64,000 bases of DNA, from the NCBI GenBank assembly GCA_963770155.1, contig CAVYOE010000001.1:1364001-1428000 (forward strand). Direction: 5' to 3'. Numbering within the stretch: the stretch's first letter is position 1; every line of letters begins with the position of its first letter. Made by a program: the position numbers and the translations under genes. The notes beneath the pieces are model-generated. The model was not told the DNA's origin, did no database searches, and saw only the letters and a list, made by a program, of their open reading frames with translations. Shown piece by piece: positions 17,944-25,640 of this stretch. The DNA comes from CAVYOE01 sp963770155. Lineage in GTDB: Bacteria > Actinomycetota > Thermoleophilia > Solirubrobacterales > 70-9.

Positions 17944-18330
17944 ATGCGACTGCGATTCGTGCTCACAGCCCTCGTCTGCGCAGCGCTCACGGCTGCGGCG
18001 GCGGGCTGCGGCGAGAGCGACGAGGAGCAGGCCCGCGAAACGGTCGAGGACTACATCGCCGCCCGCGAGGCGGGGGACGAGCAGGCGATCTGCGACATGT
18101 TGAGCGTCGACCTCAAGGCGCAGCTCGGCCTCGGCGACACCTGTTCGGGCCAGGCCGCGGAGCTCGGTGCCGGCGGCGAAGCACTGACCCTGGAGATCAT
18201 CGACGTGCGAGTGCGCGACGAGCAGGCAGCCGCCGATCTCAACGTCAGCCGCAACGGCCAGCCGCCGAGCCGGATCCAGCTGCGGCTGGTCGACGAGGAC
18301 GGCGAGTGGCGGATCGCCGCCCTGCAGTGA
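17944..18330 (+). CDS. Small lipoprotein of unknown function
   Basis: A 128-residue protein with a classical lipoprotein signal: MRLRF, a hydrophobic stretch (VLTALVCAALTAAAAG) and a lipobox ending AAAAGC, so the mature protein should be lipid-anchored at the Cys near residue 22. The rest has an NTF2/DUF4878-like look: a helix (ARETVEDYIAAREAGDEQAI), a pair of Cys (ICDML and DTCSG), then beta strands ending in VDEDGEWRIAALQ, a pattern common in small actinobacterial lipoproteins. It is convergent with prs and alone in its unit. Confidence 0.7.
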   Translation: MRLRFVLTALVCAALTAAAAGCGESDEEQARETVEDYIAAREAGDEQAICDMLSVDLKAQLGLGDTCSGQAAELGAGGEALTLEIIDVRVRDEQAAADLNVSRNGQPPSRIQLRLVDEDGEWRIAALQ

Positions 18331-18337
18331 ACATCCA

Positions 18338-18373
18338 CCGGCATCTCCTCAGCTTCGCTTCCGGGGATGCCGG
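18338..18373. terminator. Hairpin between convergent lipoprotein and prs genes
   Basis: Arms CCGGCATCTCC (18338-18348) and GGGGATGCCGG (18363-18373) pair over 11 positions with one G-U wobble and a 14-base loop. It starts eight bases after the lipoprotein stop codon. It is likely a terminator for one or both convergent genes. Confidence 0.5.
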
Positions 18374-18391
18374 GGCAGGGCTCGGCATGAA

Positions 18392-18407
18392 TGGCCCTTA
18401 TCGGCCA
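18392..18407. terminator. Second short hairpin at the prs 3' end
   Basis: TGGCC and GGCCA arms with a 6-base loop lie six bases beyond the prs stop codon and are followed on the plus strand by GCTGTTTAG. This is a weak terminator candidate, possibly working with the larger hairpin nearby. Confidence 0.3.
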
Positions 18408-18412
18408 GCTGT

Positions 18413-19465
18413 TTAGAAGAGCTGGTTCTCGCCCGCGAAGATCTCTGAGACCGAGTCGTCGGTGAAGATCCGGCGGATCGAGTCGGCCAGGGTGCTGCCG
18501 GTCGAGATCACGGAGATGTTGTCCGGCGCGCCGGGCCGCAGCGGGATCGTGTCGGTGACGACGATCCGCTCGATGTTGGAGTCGCCGAGGCGCTCGTAGG
18601 CCGGCCCGGAGAAGACGCCGTGGGTCGCGCACGCGATCACGCGGGCGGCTCCCTCCTCCATCACCGTGTTGGCGGCGGCGCAGAGGGTGCCGGCGGTGTC
18701 GATCATGTCGTCGACCAGGACGGCGGTCTTGCCCTTGACCTCACCGACGACGTAGCCGGTCTCGGCGACGTTGTGCTCGGGCCGCTCCTTCTCCATCACG
18801 GCCCAGTGGCAGCCGACCTTGCGGGCAAAGTTGCGGGCGGTCTTGACCCGTCCGGCATCCGGCGAAACGATCACCGGCTCCTCGGTGAACGCCTGGTCCT
18901 GGATCCACTGGGTCAGCATCGGCGTTGCCGTCATGTGATCGAGCGGCACGTGGAAGAAGCCCTGGACCTGACCCGCGTGGAGGTCCATGGTGAGGACGCG
19001 GTCCACCCCGACTCCCTCGAGCGCTTTGGCGACGATTCGGGCGGAGATCGGCTCGCGCGGCGCCGACTTCTTGTCCTGGCGGGCGTAGCCGTACCAGGGC
19101 ATCACCGCGATGATCCGGTGGGCGGAGGCGCCCTGGGCCGCGTCGATCATTGTCAGCAGCTCCATCAGGGCGTCGTTCGGGGTCATGCCCTCGCCCTCGT
19201 TGGCCGCGGTCGACTGGATCAGGAAGACGTCGGCGCCGCGGATCGATTCCTCGTAGCGGCAGTAGACCTCTCCGTTGGAGAAGGTCTTCAGGGTGGCCTC
19301 GCCGAGATCGACGTTGAGGTGGCCGGCGATCCGGGCGGCGAGCTCCATCGAGGCGCGGCCGCCGAAGACCATGAGGCGCTTGGAGTAGTCCTGGGTGATC
19401 GCGCTCTGGAGCTGCGGCTCCTCAGCCGTCACCGATGCCTCGCGGATTTCATCGACAGTGCTCAC
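18413..19465 (-). CDS. prs: Ribose-phosphate pyrophosphokinase (PRPP synthase)
   Basis: Makes PRPP from ribose-5-phosphate and ATP for purine, pyrimidine, His, Trp and NAD synthesis. The 350-residue protein has an N-terminal extension of about 25 residues, then the family core: VFGGRASMELAARIA, TFSNGEVYCRYEESIRG, the catalytic flexible loop PWYGYARQDKKSAPREPIS, DLHAGQVQGFF, and the PRPP-binding loop VLVDDMIDTAGTL. Translation starts at GTG 19465, overlapping the glmU stop by four bases, so the pair is translationally coupled as in the classical glmU-prs operon. Its 3' end faces the lipoprotein gene across two hairpins. Confidence 0.95.
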   Translation of the reverse strand: MSTVDEIREASVTAEEPQLQSAITQDYSKRLMVFGGRASMELAARIAGHLNVDLGEATLKTFSNGEVYCRYEESIRGADVFLIQSTAANEGEGMTPNDALMELLTMIDAAQGASAHRIIAVMPWYGYARQDKKSAPREPISARIVAKALEGVGVDRVLTMDLHAGQVQGFFHVPLDHMTATPMLTQWIQDQAFTEEPVIVSPDAGRVKTARNFARKVGCHWAVMEKERPEHNVAETGYVVGEVKGKTAVLVDDMIDTAGTLCAAANTVMEEGAARVIACATHGVFSGPAYERLGDSNIERIVVTDTIPLRPGAPDNISVISTGSTLADSIRRIFTDDSVSEIFAGENQLF

Positions 19466-20856
19466 GAGTCCTCTTTCGTGTCCTCCTCGCTGTCCTTGCG
19501 GTCAGCGTAACCCTCGATGTTCTGCTGCTCCGACCTCGCTATCCCGAGCGCGCCCTCGGGGATGTCGCTTGTGATCACCGAACCGGCACCAGTGTATGCG
19601 CCATCGCCGATGTCTACGGGAGCAACCAGTGCAGTGTCAACCCCCGTGCGCACGCCACGCCCAACCTTTGTCCGGTGCTTGCGGCGTCCGTCGTAGTTGG
19701 CGGTGATCGTGCCGGCGCCCAGATTGGTGCCTGGGCCGACATCGGCGTCGCCGATGTAGGAGAGGTGCGGGATCTTGGTACCGGCGCCGACCTCGGAGTT
19801 CTTGATCTCGACGAAGGAGCCGGCCTTCGCCTCGGCGCCCAGCCTGGTGCCGGGGCGGATGTAGGCGAAGGGGCCGATCGAGGCGCCGTCGGCCACCGCG
19901 CACTCGACCAGGTAGGAGTGCGGCACCTTGACCACCTTGCCGAGCTCGCTGTCGATCAGGGTCGTGAGCGGGCCGACCACCGAGCCGGCGCCGACGCGCG
20001 TGCGCCCGCGCAGGAAGCAGCCGGGCTCAATCGTGGTGTCGGGCTCGAGCTCGACCTCGGCTTCGACCCAGGTGGACGAGGGGTCGATGATCGTGACTCC
20101 ATTCAGCATGTGTTCCTCGAGCAGGCGGCGGCGAGCCTCCTCCCCTGCCCGGGCGAGGTCGGCACGCGTGTTGACACCGAGGTTGACGCCCGGGTCGGGT
20201 GAGCGGTAGGCGACGACCGGACCGTTCTTGCCCAGGATCGGGAGGACGTCGCCGAGGTAGTACTCGCCCTGGGCGTTGTCGTTGTCGATTTCGTCGAGGG
20301 CCTCGGCAAGCTGGGCGGCATCGAAGGCGTAGGTGCCGGCGTTCACCTCCTTGATCGCGAGTTCCTCCTCGGTCGCATCGCCCGGCTCCTTGGCCTCGAC
20401 GATCTTCTTGATCTGGCCGCGCTTGCCGCGGACGATGCGGCCGTAGGAGCCCGGGTCCTCGATCTCGACCGTGGTCACGGTGGCAGTCGCGTCCCACTCG
20501 TCGTGGGTCTCGAGCAGGCCGGCGATCGTCTCGGTCGATATGAGCGGGTGGTCGCCGGAGAGGACGAGGACGGTCTCCGCCTCCTGTACCAGGGGGAGGG
20601 CGGCGCGCAGGGCGCCACCGGTTCCATCGGGCTCGGGCTGGACCACGGTCTCGACGCCGTCGGGGAGGGCGGCTGCGATGTCGCGGTCGGGCGAGACGAT
20701 CACCGCCACCTTGTCCACCCCCGCGTCGAGTGCGGCCAGCACCGGCCAGGCGACCATCGGCCGCCCGCAGACGGGGTGCATGACCTTGGGCAGAGAGGAC
20801 CGCATACGCGTGCCCTCGCCAGCCGCCATGACGAGCACGGTCGTTGCCTCGCTCAC
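19462..20856 (-). CDS. glmU: Bifunctional GlmU (GlcNAc-1-P uridyltransferase / GlcN-1-P acetyltransferase)
   Basis: Makes UDP-GlcNAc for peptidoglycan and surface glycans. The N-terminal pyrophosphorylase half has VLVMAAGEGTRMRSSLPKVM, VVQPEPDGTGGALRAAL and LSGDHPLI. The C-terminal left-handed beta-helix acetyltransferase half, from about residue 250, has NPxSTW-type turns, HSYLVECAVADGASIGPFAY, IKNSEVGAGTKIPHLSYIGD and GTITANYDG. The family-like start is GTG 20856 (464 residues). A TACCCT box six bases upstream suggests a leaderless mRNA. It heads the glmU-prs unit and is divergent from the tRNA-Gln gene. UDP-GlcNAc made here would feed the glycan locus downstream. Confidence 0.95.
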   Translation of the reverse strand: MSEATTVLVMAAGEGTRMRSSLPKVMHPVCGRPMVAWPVLAALDAGVDKVAVIVSPDRDIAAALPDGVETVVQPEPDGTGGALRAALPLVQEAETVLVLSGDHPLISTETIAGLLETHDEWDATATVTTVEIEDPGSYGRIVRGKRGQIKKIVEAKEPGDATEEELAIKEVNAGTYAFDAAQLAEALDEIDNDNAQGEYYLGDVLPILGKNGPVVAYRSPDPGVNLGVNTRADLARAGEEARRRLLEEHMLNGVTIIDPSSTWVEAEVELEPDTTIEPGCFLRGRTRVGAGSVVGPLTTLIDSELGKVVKVPHSYLVECAVADGASIGPFAYIRPGTRLGAEAKAGSFVEIKNSEVGAGTKIPHLSYIGDADVGPGTNLGAGTITANYDGRRKHRTKVGRGVRTGVDTALVAPVDIGDGAYTGAGSVITSDIPEGALGIARSEQQNIEGYADRKDSEEDTKEDS

Positions 20857-20862
20857 CCCAGG

Positions 20863-20868
20863 AGGGTA
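20863..20868 (-). promoter_or_regulatory. Candidate -10 box (TACCCT) for glmU-prs
   Basis: TACCCT on the minus strand ends exactly six bases before the glmU GTG. This spacing would place the transcription start at the initiation codon. Confidence 0.42.
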
Positions 20869-20928
20869 GAGCGGCGGGCGCGAATCAGGCGGCCACGCGC
20901 TTGCACCGAACAGCGCCACCGCGGGCGC

Positions 20929-20934
20929 TACGCT
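20929..20934 (+). promoter_or_regulatory. Candidate -10 box (TACGCT) for tRNA-Gln
   Basis: TACGCT lies ten bases before the tRNA 5' end, a position that leaves a leader of only a few bases. It sits in the loop of a 7-base inverted repeat (CACCGCG 20917-20923 and CGCGGTG 20935-20941). Confidence 0.4.
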
Positions 20935-20944
20935 CGCGGTGTGC

Positions 20945-21016
20945 TCCGGGATGGTGTAGTTGGCAGCACGCCTGGTTTTGGTCCAGGAAGCGGGGGTTCG
21001 AATCCTCCTCCCGGAA
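20945..21016 (+). tRNA. tRNA-Gln (anticodon TTG)
   Basis: A cloverleaf fits: acceptor TCCGGGA pairs with TCCCGGA, the D-arm region is TGGTGTAGTTGGCAGCA, the anticodon stem is CCTGG/CCAGG with loop TTTTGGT (anticodon TTG, reading CAA), and the T-arm is GGGGG TTCGAAT CCTCC with one G-U pair. The sequence up to the anticodon closely matches the tRNA-Gln consensus I know. The 3' CCA is not encoded (CTG follows the discriminator A). Confidence 0.93.
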
Positions 21017-21067
21017 CTGGTCCGCCGAATGGCGCAGTCCGCGCACCACCCGTCACATTCACGGGAT

Positions 21068-21073
21068 TACGGT
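21068..21073 (+). promoter_or_regulatory. Candidate -10 box (TACGGT) for the small coiled-coil gene
   Basis: TACGGT ends three bases before one ATG and exactly six before the next in-frame ATG at 21080. The second ATG would then be the leaderless start. Confidence 0.35.
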
Positions 21074-21079
21074 GGGATG

Positions 21080-21346
21080 ATGGAACGCGTGACCTGGACC
21101 GATGAGCGGCTTGACGACCGATTCGACGGCCTCGACGGCCGCTTCGATCGTGTGGATGCCGAGTTGCTCCAGCTGCGTCGCGAGATGCAGGACGGCTTCG
21201 GAGTGGTTCGGGGCGAACTCGCGGGAGTGCGAAACGAAGTCGCGGACCTTCGCACCACCCTCACGCGGGCCGTAGTTGGCGTTGGCGGGAGCATCGTGGT
21301 CGGGCTGATCGGTGTGATCGCCGCGATCCTCTCTCGCGGCGCCTGA
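21080..21346 (+). CDS. Small coiled-coil protein with C-terminal membrane anchor
   Basis: An 88-residue protein. Residues 1-60 are a heptad-rich coiled coil (DERLDDRFDGLDGRFDRVDA, LLQLRREMQDGF, LAGVRNEVADLRTTL). Residues about 64-84 are one hydrophobic helix (VVGVGGSIVVGLIGVIAAIL), followed by a short SRGA tail. This is a tail-anchored or bitopic scaffold-like layout; I do not know a specific function. Two tandem ATGs (21077, 21080) are possible starts; I chose the second from the promoter spacing. It follows tRNA-Gln by 63 bases and precedes the S15-type peptidase. Confidence 0.62.
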   Translation: MERVTWTDERLDDRFDGLDGRFDRVDAELLQLRREMQDGFGVVRGELAGVRNEVADLRTTLTRAVVGVGGSIVVGLIGVIAAILSRGA

Positions 21347-21372
21347 CCGGACCGGACATCCAGCCAAGCGGC

Positions 21373-21400
21373 TAGACACCTACTGAATTTTCGCTACCCT
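21373..21400 (+). promoter_or_regulatory. Candidate promoter for the S15-type peptidase gene
   Basis: TAGACA (21373-21378, five of six matches to TTGACA) and TACCCT (21395-21400) are separated by 16 bases. The ATG is 14 bases downstream of the -10, so the leader would be very short. This is one of the few sites in the window with a plausible -35. Confidence 0.42.
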
Positions 21401-21414
21401 GCCCCAGGCATCGG

Positions 21415-24078
21415 ATGCGGAGGAGATCGCTGAAAGTCACCCTGGCAGGGCTCGTCGCCGCGACCGCGGCGCTGATCGGTGCACCGGCGGCAACTGCCGC
21501 GATCCCGAACATCCCCGACGGCGACGACGGCAGCTTGACCTGCGCCGTCCAGGCCGGCGACAACGCCGGCGAGCGCCACTGCTCGGGCATCTTCACCACC
21601 TTCGACGGCTCCCCGATCGACATTAACGTCGGCTTCCCGCCGGCTCCCGAGTCGGGGCCCGACGGTGACTTCCCGGTGATCGGCGTCTTCCACGGCTGGG
21701 GCGGCTCGAAGATCGGTCTGACCAGCGGCGGCATGCAGCAGTGGCTCAACCGCGGCTATGCCGTGTTCTCGATGAGCGACCGGGGCTGGGGCATGTCGTG
21801 CGGCGGCACCGACCCGAAACGGATCACCCTCGCCTGCGCCGACGGCTACAACCACTTGATGGACACGCGGTTCGAGGTCCGCGACGCGCAGGAGGTCTGG
21901 GAAGCGCTCGCCGACCGGGCCGCGCAGGGCGCCACCTCCGGCGAGGGCCTGATCGACCCGCAGCGGATCGGCGCGCAGGGCGGCTCTTACGGCGGCGGCA
22001 TCTCCGCGGCCCTGGGCGCGCTCAAGGACCGCAAGATGGTGAACGAGGACGACCCCGAGGGCGAGCTCGTGCCCTGGGTCAGCGATGAGGGCAAGCCGAT
22101 GCGGATCGCCGCGGCCCAGCCCGACATCCCCTGGACCGACCTCGCGTATTCCCTGCAGCCGAACGGCGCCACCCTCGACTACGTCGAGGACGCGCCCTAC
22201 CTAGGTCCCAACGGCGACCGCAAGATCGGGATCTTGAAGCAGTCGTTCGTCGCCGGCCTCTATGGAATCGGCCTCGCGACCGGCAACTACGCCCCTCCCG
22301 GCACCGACCCCGACGCCGACCTGACCCGCTGGTACGCGTCGGTCAACGCGGGCGAGCCCTACGACGAGAACCCTCTCGCCGCCGACGTGACCGACGAGAT
22401 CACCACTCACCACTCGAGCTACTACATCGACCATTCCCAGCCGCCGGCGCCGATGCTGATCTCGAACGGCTGGACCGACGACCTCTTCCCCGCCGACGAG
22501 GCGATCCGCTTCTACAACCGGACCCGCAGCCAGTATCCGGCCACCCCGATCGCGCTTATGTTCAGCGACCATGGCCACCAGCGCGGGCAGGGCAAGGGGC
22601 CGGACGGGACCTTCCGCAACCGCCAGCTGATCAACTGGATGGACTACTACGTCAAGGGCACCGGCCCCGAGCCGGTCGGTGGCGTCCAAACCCTGACCCA
22701 GACCTGCGGCGGCCCTTCCGGCGGTGCGACCGGCGCCTTCGACGACCCGGATACCGACGCGCCGTTCCGGGCCGATACATGGGCCGAGATTGCTCCCGGC
22801 GAGATTCGCCACAGCGATCTGGTCGAGCAGATCATTGCGCCGGTCTCCACCAGCCCGCAACTGGGTCAGACCTTCGATCCGATCGCGGGCGGCGGCGCCT
22901 GTGCCTCGAGCTCTGCCGAAGACCAGACCGGTACGGCGACATACCGGCTGGACCCAGCGCCGGCCGGGGGCTACACGCTGATGGGGTCAGCCACGGTCGT
23001 CGCGGACTTCTTCTCCCCCGGCCCCCACTCCCAGGTCGCTGCCCGCCTGCTCGATGTCGCACCGAACGGCACCCAGACTCTGGTGGCGCGCGGGCTGTGG
23101 CGGCCGCAGGCGCTCACCCTCGAAGGAGCGGTGAAGCAGGTGTTCCAGCTCCATCCGAACGGCTGGACCTTTGCTCAGGGCCACGTCCCGAAGCTCGAGC
23201 TGCTCCCCTTCGACACGCCGTACGGCCGGGTCACCAACGGCCAGATGCCGGTCGCCGTCTCCAACCTGGAGCTGCGGCTTCCGGTGGTCGAGGAGCCCGG
23301 CGCGCTCAATTGCCTGGTCGAGGAGCCCGCCGCCAAGTTCCTGCCCGCCGGCTACGAGCTCGCCATTGACTTCCTCAACCTCCCCGCCGACGAGCCGTGC
23401 GACGACGAGCCCGACGCGGACTCCGACGGCGTCCCGGACGCAACCGACAACTGTCCCGACGACGCGAACCCCGGCCAGGAAGACGAGGACGAGGACGGGC
23501 TCGGCGACGCCTGCGACGAGGACCCGACCGACGAGGACGCCGACGACGACGGCGTGCTGGACGGCGATGACAACTGCGTCGAAGTGCCGAACGCCGACCA
23601 GGCCGATACCGACGAGGACGGCGTCGGCGATGCCTGCGACGAGGATCCGACCGATGAGGACGCCGACGACGATGGGGTCCTCGACGGCGACGACAACTGC
23701 GTCAGCGTCCCGAACGCCGACCAGACCGACACCGACGAGGACGGGCTCGGCGATGCCTGCGACGAGGCACCGACCGACGAGGATGCCGACGACGACGGAA
23801 TCGTCGACGGCAACGACAACTGCCCGGGGGTCGCCAACCCCGGCCAGCAGGACACCGACGTCGACGGGCTCGGCAATGCTTGCGACCCGACCCCCAACGG
23901 CCCGCCGAACAATCCGCCCGGCGGCGGTGGCGCCGGCGGTCCCGCAGGCGGCGGCTCACCTCTGACTTCAACCACCCCGGCGAAGCGGGCCGGCCTGCGG
24001 CGCTGCCGCCCGCTCAAGTCGAAGAAGTCGCGGCGCAAGTGCAGGCGCCGCAACAAGCGCATCCGCGCCGGCCTCTGA
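21415..24078 (+). CDS. Secreted X-Pro dipeptidyl-peptidase (S15/CocE)-like hydrolase with thrombospondin type 3 repeats
   Basis: An 887-residue exported alpha/beta hydrolase. A signal peptide (residues 1-28, ending PAATAA) precedes the S15/CocE catalytic domain with nucleophile loop QGGSYGGGIS (Ser near 190), NGWTDDLFP (Asp near 352) and SDHGHQRGQ (His near 385). A jelly-roll C-terminal domain follows (about 470-650). Residues about 662-823 are Asp-rich, Cys-containing repeats of thrombospondin type 3 kind (DADSDGVPDATDNCP and three near-identical 41-residue units), which should bind calcium. A Pro/Gly linker leads to a basic tail (LRRCRPLKSKKSRRKCRRRN). It is likely a cell-surface or released peptidase/esterase. 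Its 3' end is convergent with the PucR gene. Confidence 0.8.
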   Translation: MRRRSLKVTLAGLVAATAALIGAPAATAAIPNIPDGDDGSLTCAVQAGDNAGERHCSGIFTTFDGSPIDINVGFPPAPESGPDGDFPVIGVFHGWGGSKIGLTSGGMQQWLNRGYAVFSMSDRGWGMSCGGTDPKRITLACADGYNHLMDTRFEVRDAQEVWEALADRAAQGATSGEGLIDPQRIGAQGGSYGGGISAALGALKDRKMVNEDDPEGELVPWVSDEGKPMRIAAAQPDIPWTDLAYSLQPNGATLDYVEDAPYLGPNGDRKIGILKQSFVAGLYGIGLATGNYAPPGTDPDADLTRWYASVNAGEPYDENPLAADVTDEITTHHSSYYIDHSQPPAPMLISNGWTDDLFPADEAIRFYNRTRSQYPATPIALMFSDHGHQRGQGKGPDGTFRNRQLINWMDYYVKGTGPEPVGGVQTLTQTCGGPSGGATGAFDDPDTDAPFRADTWAEIAPGEIRHSDLVEQIIAPVSTSPQLGQTFDPIAGGGACASSSAEDQTGTATYRLDPAPAGGYTLMGSATVVADFFSPGPHSQVAARLLDVAPNGTQTLVARGLWRPQALTLEGAVKQVFQLHPNGWTFAQGHVPKLELLPFDTPYGRVTNGQMPVAVSNLELRLPVVEEPGALNCLVEEPAAKFLPAGYELAIDFLNLPADEPCDDEPDADSDGVPDATDNCPDDANPGQEDEDEDGLGDACDEDPTDEDADDDGVLDGDDNCVEVPNADQADTDEDGVGDACDEDPTDEDADDDGVLDGDDNCVSVPNADQTDTDEDGLGDACDEAPTDEDADDDGIVDGNDNCPGVANPGQQDTDVDGLGNACDPTPNGPPNNPPGGGGAGGPAGGGSPLTSTTPAKRAGLRRCRPLKSKKSRRKCRRRNKRIRAGL
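23515..23883 (+). repeat. Three tandem 123-bp repeats encoding calcium-binding units
   Basis: Three consecutive 123-base units (23515-23637, 23638-23760, 23761-23883) encode 41 residues each, with the pattern PTDEDADDDGVLDGDDNC followed by a second Asp-rich loop ending GDAC. Units one and two are almost identical and unit three has drifted. They arose by in-frame duplication inside the S15-type peptidase gene. Confidence 0.85.
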
Positions 24079-24100
24079 CCGGCGCCCCGGACTCCAGCGC

Positions 24101-25351
24101 CTAGGACTCGGTCTGCCGCTTGACCTTGCCGGCTGCGGTCCCCGGCTCCTTCGCCGGACCACGCGGTGGCGCGATCCCGAGCACGCGCATCGACTTCAGA
24201 CCCAGGCCGAGCTTCTCCCGGCCCTCGGTCGAGGTGACGTCGTGTCCGCAGAGGTCCCGGGCTCGCTCGAGCCGGTAGCGGATCGTGTGACGGTGGGTGA
24301 AGAGCTGCTGGGCGGTCGCGGCGACGTTCCCGTCGTTGGCGAGGTACGCCTCGACTGTCGCCAGCAGGTCGGTCTCGTACTGCTCGTCGTAGTCGGCCAG
24401 CGGCTCGACAGTCTCCGAATAGAAGCGCTGGAGCTCGGCCGGGTCCTCGCTCATCGCCGGCAGCAGGAGCCGGTAGGCGCCCGTGTCCTCAAACGCGATG
24501 ATCGGCTCGCCCTCGGCCTCCCCGACGTTTGCCGCCAGCTTCGCCTCCTGTCCGGCGCGGTAGAGATCGACCGGGTCGGTGGCGAAGCGGCTGAGCGAAA
24601 CGGTGATCCCGAACCCGGTCAGGCCGTCGGCGAGCTCGCGCGCCAGTGCCTGCGCGGCGCGCTGCAATTGCGGCTCGCCGTCGGCCGGCACGATCGCGGT
24701 CACCTCGGCGCCCTCGCTCTCGTCCTCCCCCCGACCGGCAACCGATCCGGGGCTGACGGCGCGGACGGCGCGGAGCGCCAGGACGAGCACGCGCGAACGC
24801 CACTCGCCACTCTGGGCGGAATGGGGCGCGGCCCTTGCGATCAGGACCCCCGCCCCGGCCTCTAGCTCGGCGCCGAGCTCCGCCGCCTGCGCCAGGAGGT
24901 CGCCGCGGTCGGTCAACCGCCGCTCCAGAACGGCGCGCACGAAGTCGCCCGCGGCCTCGTCGCCGGCCCACTCCGGCGCCCGTGATCGCTCCAGCTCGAG
25001 AGCGAGAAGGGTCGAGACCATGCGCAGAATCGCCGCGTCCGGCTCCTCCCCGCGCGGCCGGTAGCGCAGTTGGCCGACAGCGTTGTCGGCGACCCTCAGC
25101 TCCAGGGTCGCGACCCCCTCGGCCTGCGCGAGAAGCTTCTGCTCGTCAGCCGGCGAGGCGGCCGCGACCGCAAGCACCGCGCTCGAGCGGTCGATCATGG
25201 CGACGCTGGCGCCCAGCACCTTGGCCGCGGCGCGGGCGACCGAGGGCAGTCCGGCGCCGGACTCGACCGCCTCCGAAAGGAGCTCGAGGGGCGCCTCTGA
25301 GCCGTGCGCTCCTGTGCCCCCCGTCCTAGCAGGGCTTTTCGCCTCGCTCAT
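24101..25351 (-). CDS. PucR/CdaR-family transcriptional regulator
   Basis: A 416-residue regulator. The N-terminal part (about 20-120) looks like a small-molecule sensing region. The middle (about 150-290) matches the CdaR GGDEF-like domain (FGITVSLSRFATDPVDLYRA, GQEAKLAANVGEAEGEPIIA). Residues about 330-385 are the PucR-type helix-turn-helix (TDLLATVEAYLANDGNVAAT, AQQLFTHRHTIRYRLERARD). Related proteins activate catabolic genes for purines, amino acids or diacids; the target here cannot be told. It is a single gene, convergent with the peptidase gene. A TAAACT box six bases before the ATG implies a leaderless message. Confidence 0.85.
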   Translation of the reverse strand: MSEAKSPARTGGTGAHGSEAPLELLSEAVESGAGLPSVARAAAKVLGASVAMIDRSSAVLAVAAASPADEQKLLAQAEGVATLELRVADNAVGQLRYRPRGEEPDAAILRMVSTLLALELERSRAPEWAGDEAAGDFVRAVLERRLTDRGDLLAQAAELGAELEAGAGVLIARAAPHSAQSGEWRSRVLVLALRAVRAVSPGSVAGRGEDESEGAEVTAIVPADGEPQLQRAAQALARELADGLTGFGITVSLSRFATDPVDLYRAGQEAKLAANVGEAEGEPIIAFEDTGAYRLLLPAMSEDPAELQRFYSETVEPLADYDEQYETDLLATVEAYLANDGNVAATAQQLFTHRHTIRYRLERARDLCGHDVTSTEGREKLGLGLKSMRVLGIAPPRGPAKEPGTAAGKVKRQTES

Positions 25352-25357
25352 CAGGAC

Positions 25358-25363
25358 AGTTTA
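25358..25363 (-). promoter_or_regulatory. Candidate -10 box (TAAACT) for the PucR gene
   Basis: TAAACT on the minus strand ends exactly six bases before the ATG at 25351, the same spacing as at several other operon heads in this window. Confidence 0.4.
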
Positions 25364-25370
25364 GGAGCGC

Positions 25371-25640
25371 CTAGATCCGGTTGGAGATCTCGTCCCAGTT
25401 GTAAAAGACGAGAAAGCCCACGGCGAGGCCGATGAGCACGAGGGCGGCGAGCACAAACAGCGACAGCAGGCCGGCCGCGAATTTCTCCCAGCCGCGGCTG
25501 AACGAGCCCAGGGCCGGCGAGAGGATCAGGGTCGTGAAGGCGAGCACGGTGATCACGCCCGCTCCGCCGAACAGGAGGTATTCGTCGTTGATGTCGGCGA
25601 TCGCCGCGAGCAGGGCGGCGACCACGCTAGGCAGACTCAT
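25371..25640 (-). CDS. Small membrane protein with two or three helices
   Basis: An 89-residue hydrophobic protein from the ATG at 25640. It has an N-terminal amphipathic/hydrophobic stretch (SLPSVVAALLAAIADINDEY), then two clear membrane helices (LLFGGAGVITVLAFTTLIL and GLLSLFVLAALVLIGLAVGF) and a short acidic C terminus (YNWDEISNRI). Its start lies 14 bases inside the 3' end of the DedA-PAP2 gene, so it is probably the last gene of that transcript. I do not recognise a family. Confidence 0.6.
   Translation of the reverse strand: MSLPSVVAALLAAIADINDEYLLFGGAGVITVLAFTTLILSPALGSFSRGWEKFAAGLLSLFVLAALVLIGLAVGFLVFYNWDEISNRI

Noticed and set aside
23515..23883. CRISPR-like repeat array
   Set aside because: The repeats are contiguous 123-base coding units without spacers, inside a protein gene, and encode thrombospondin-type calcium loops.
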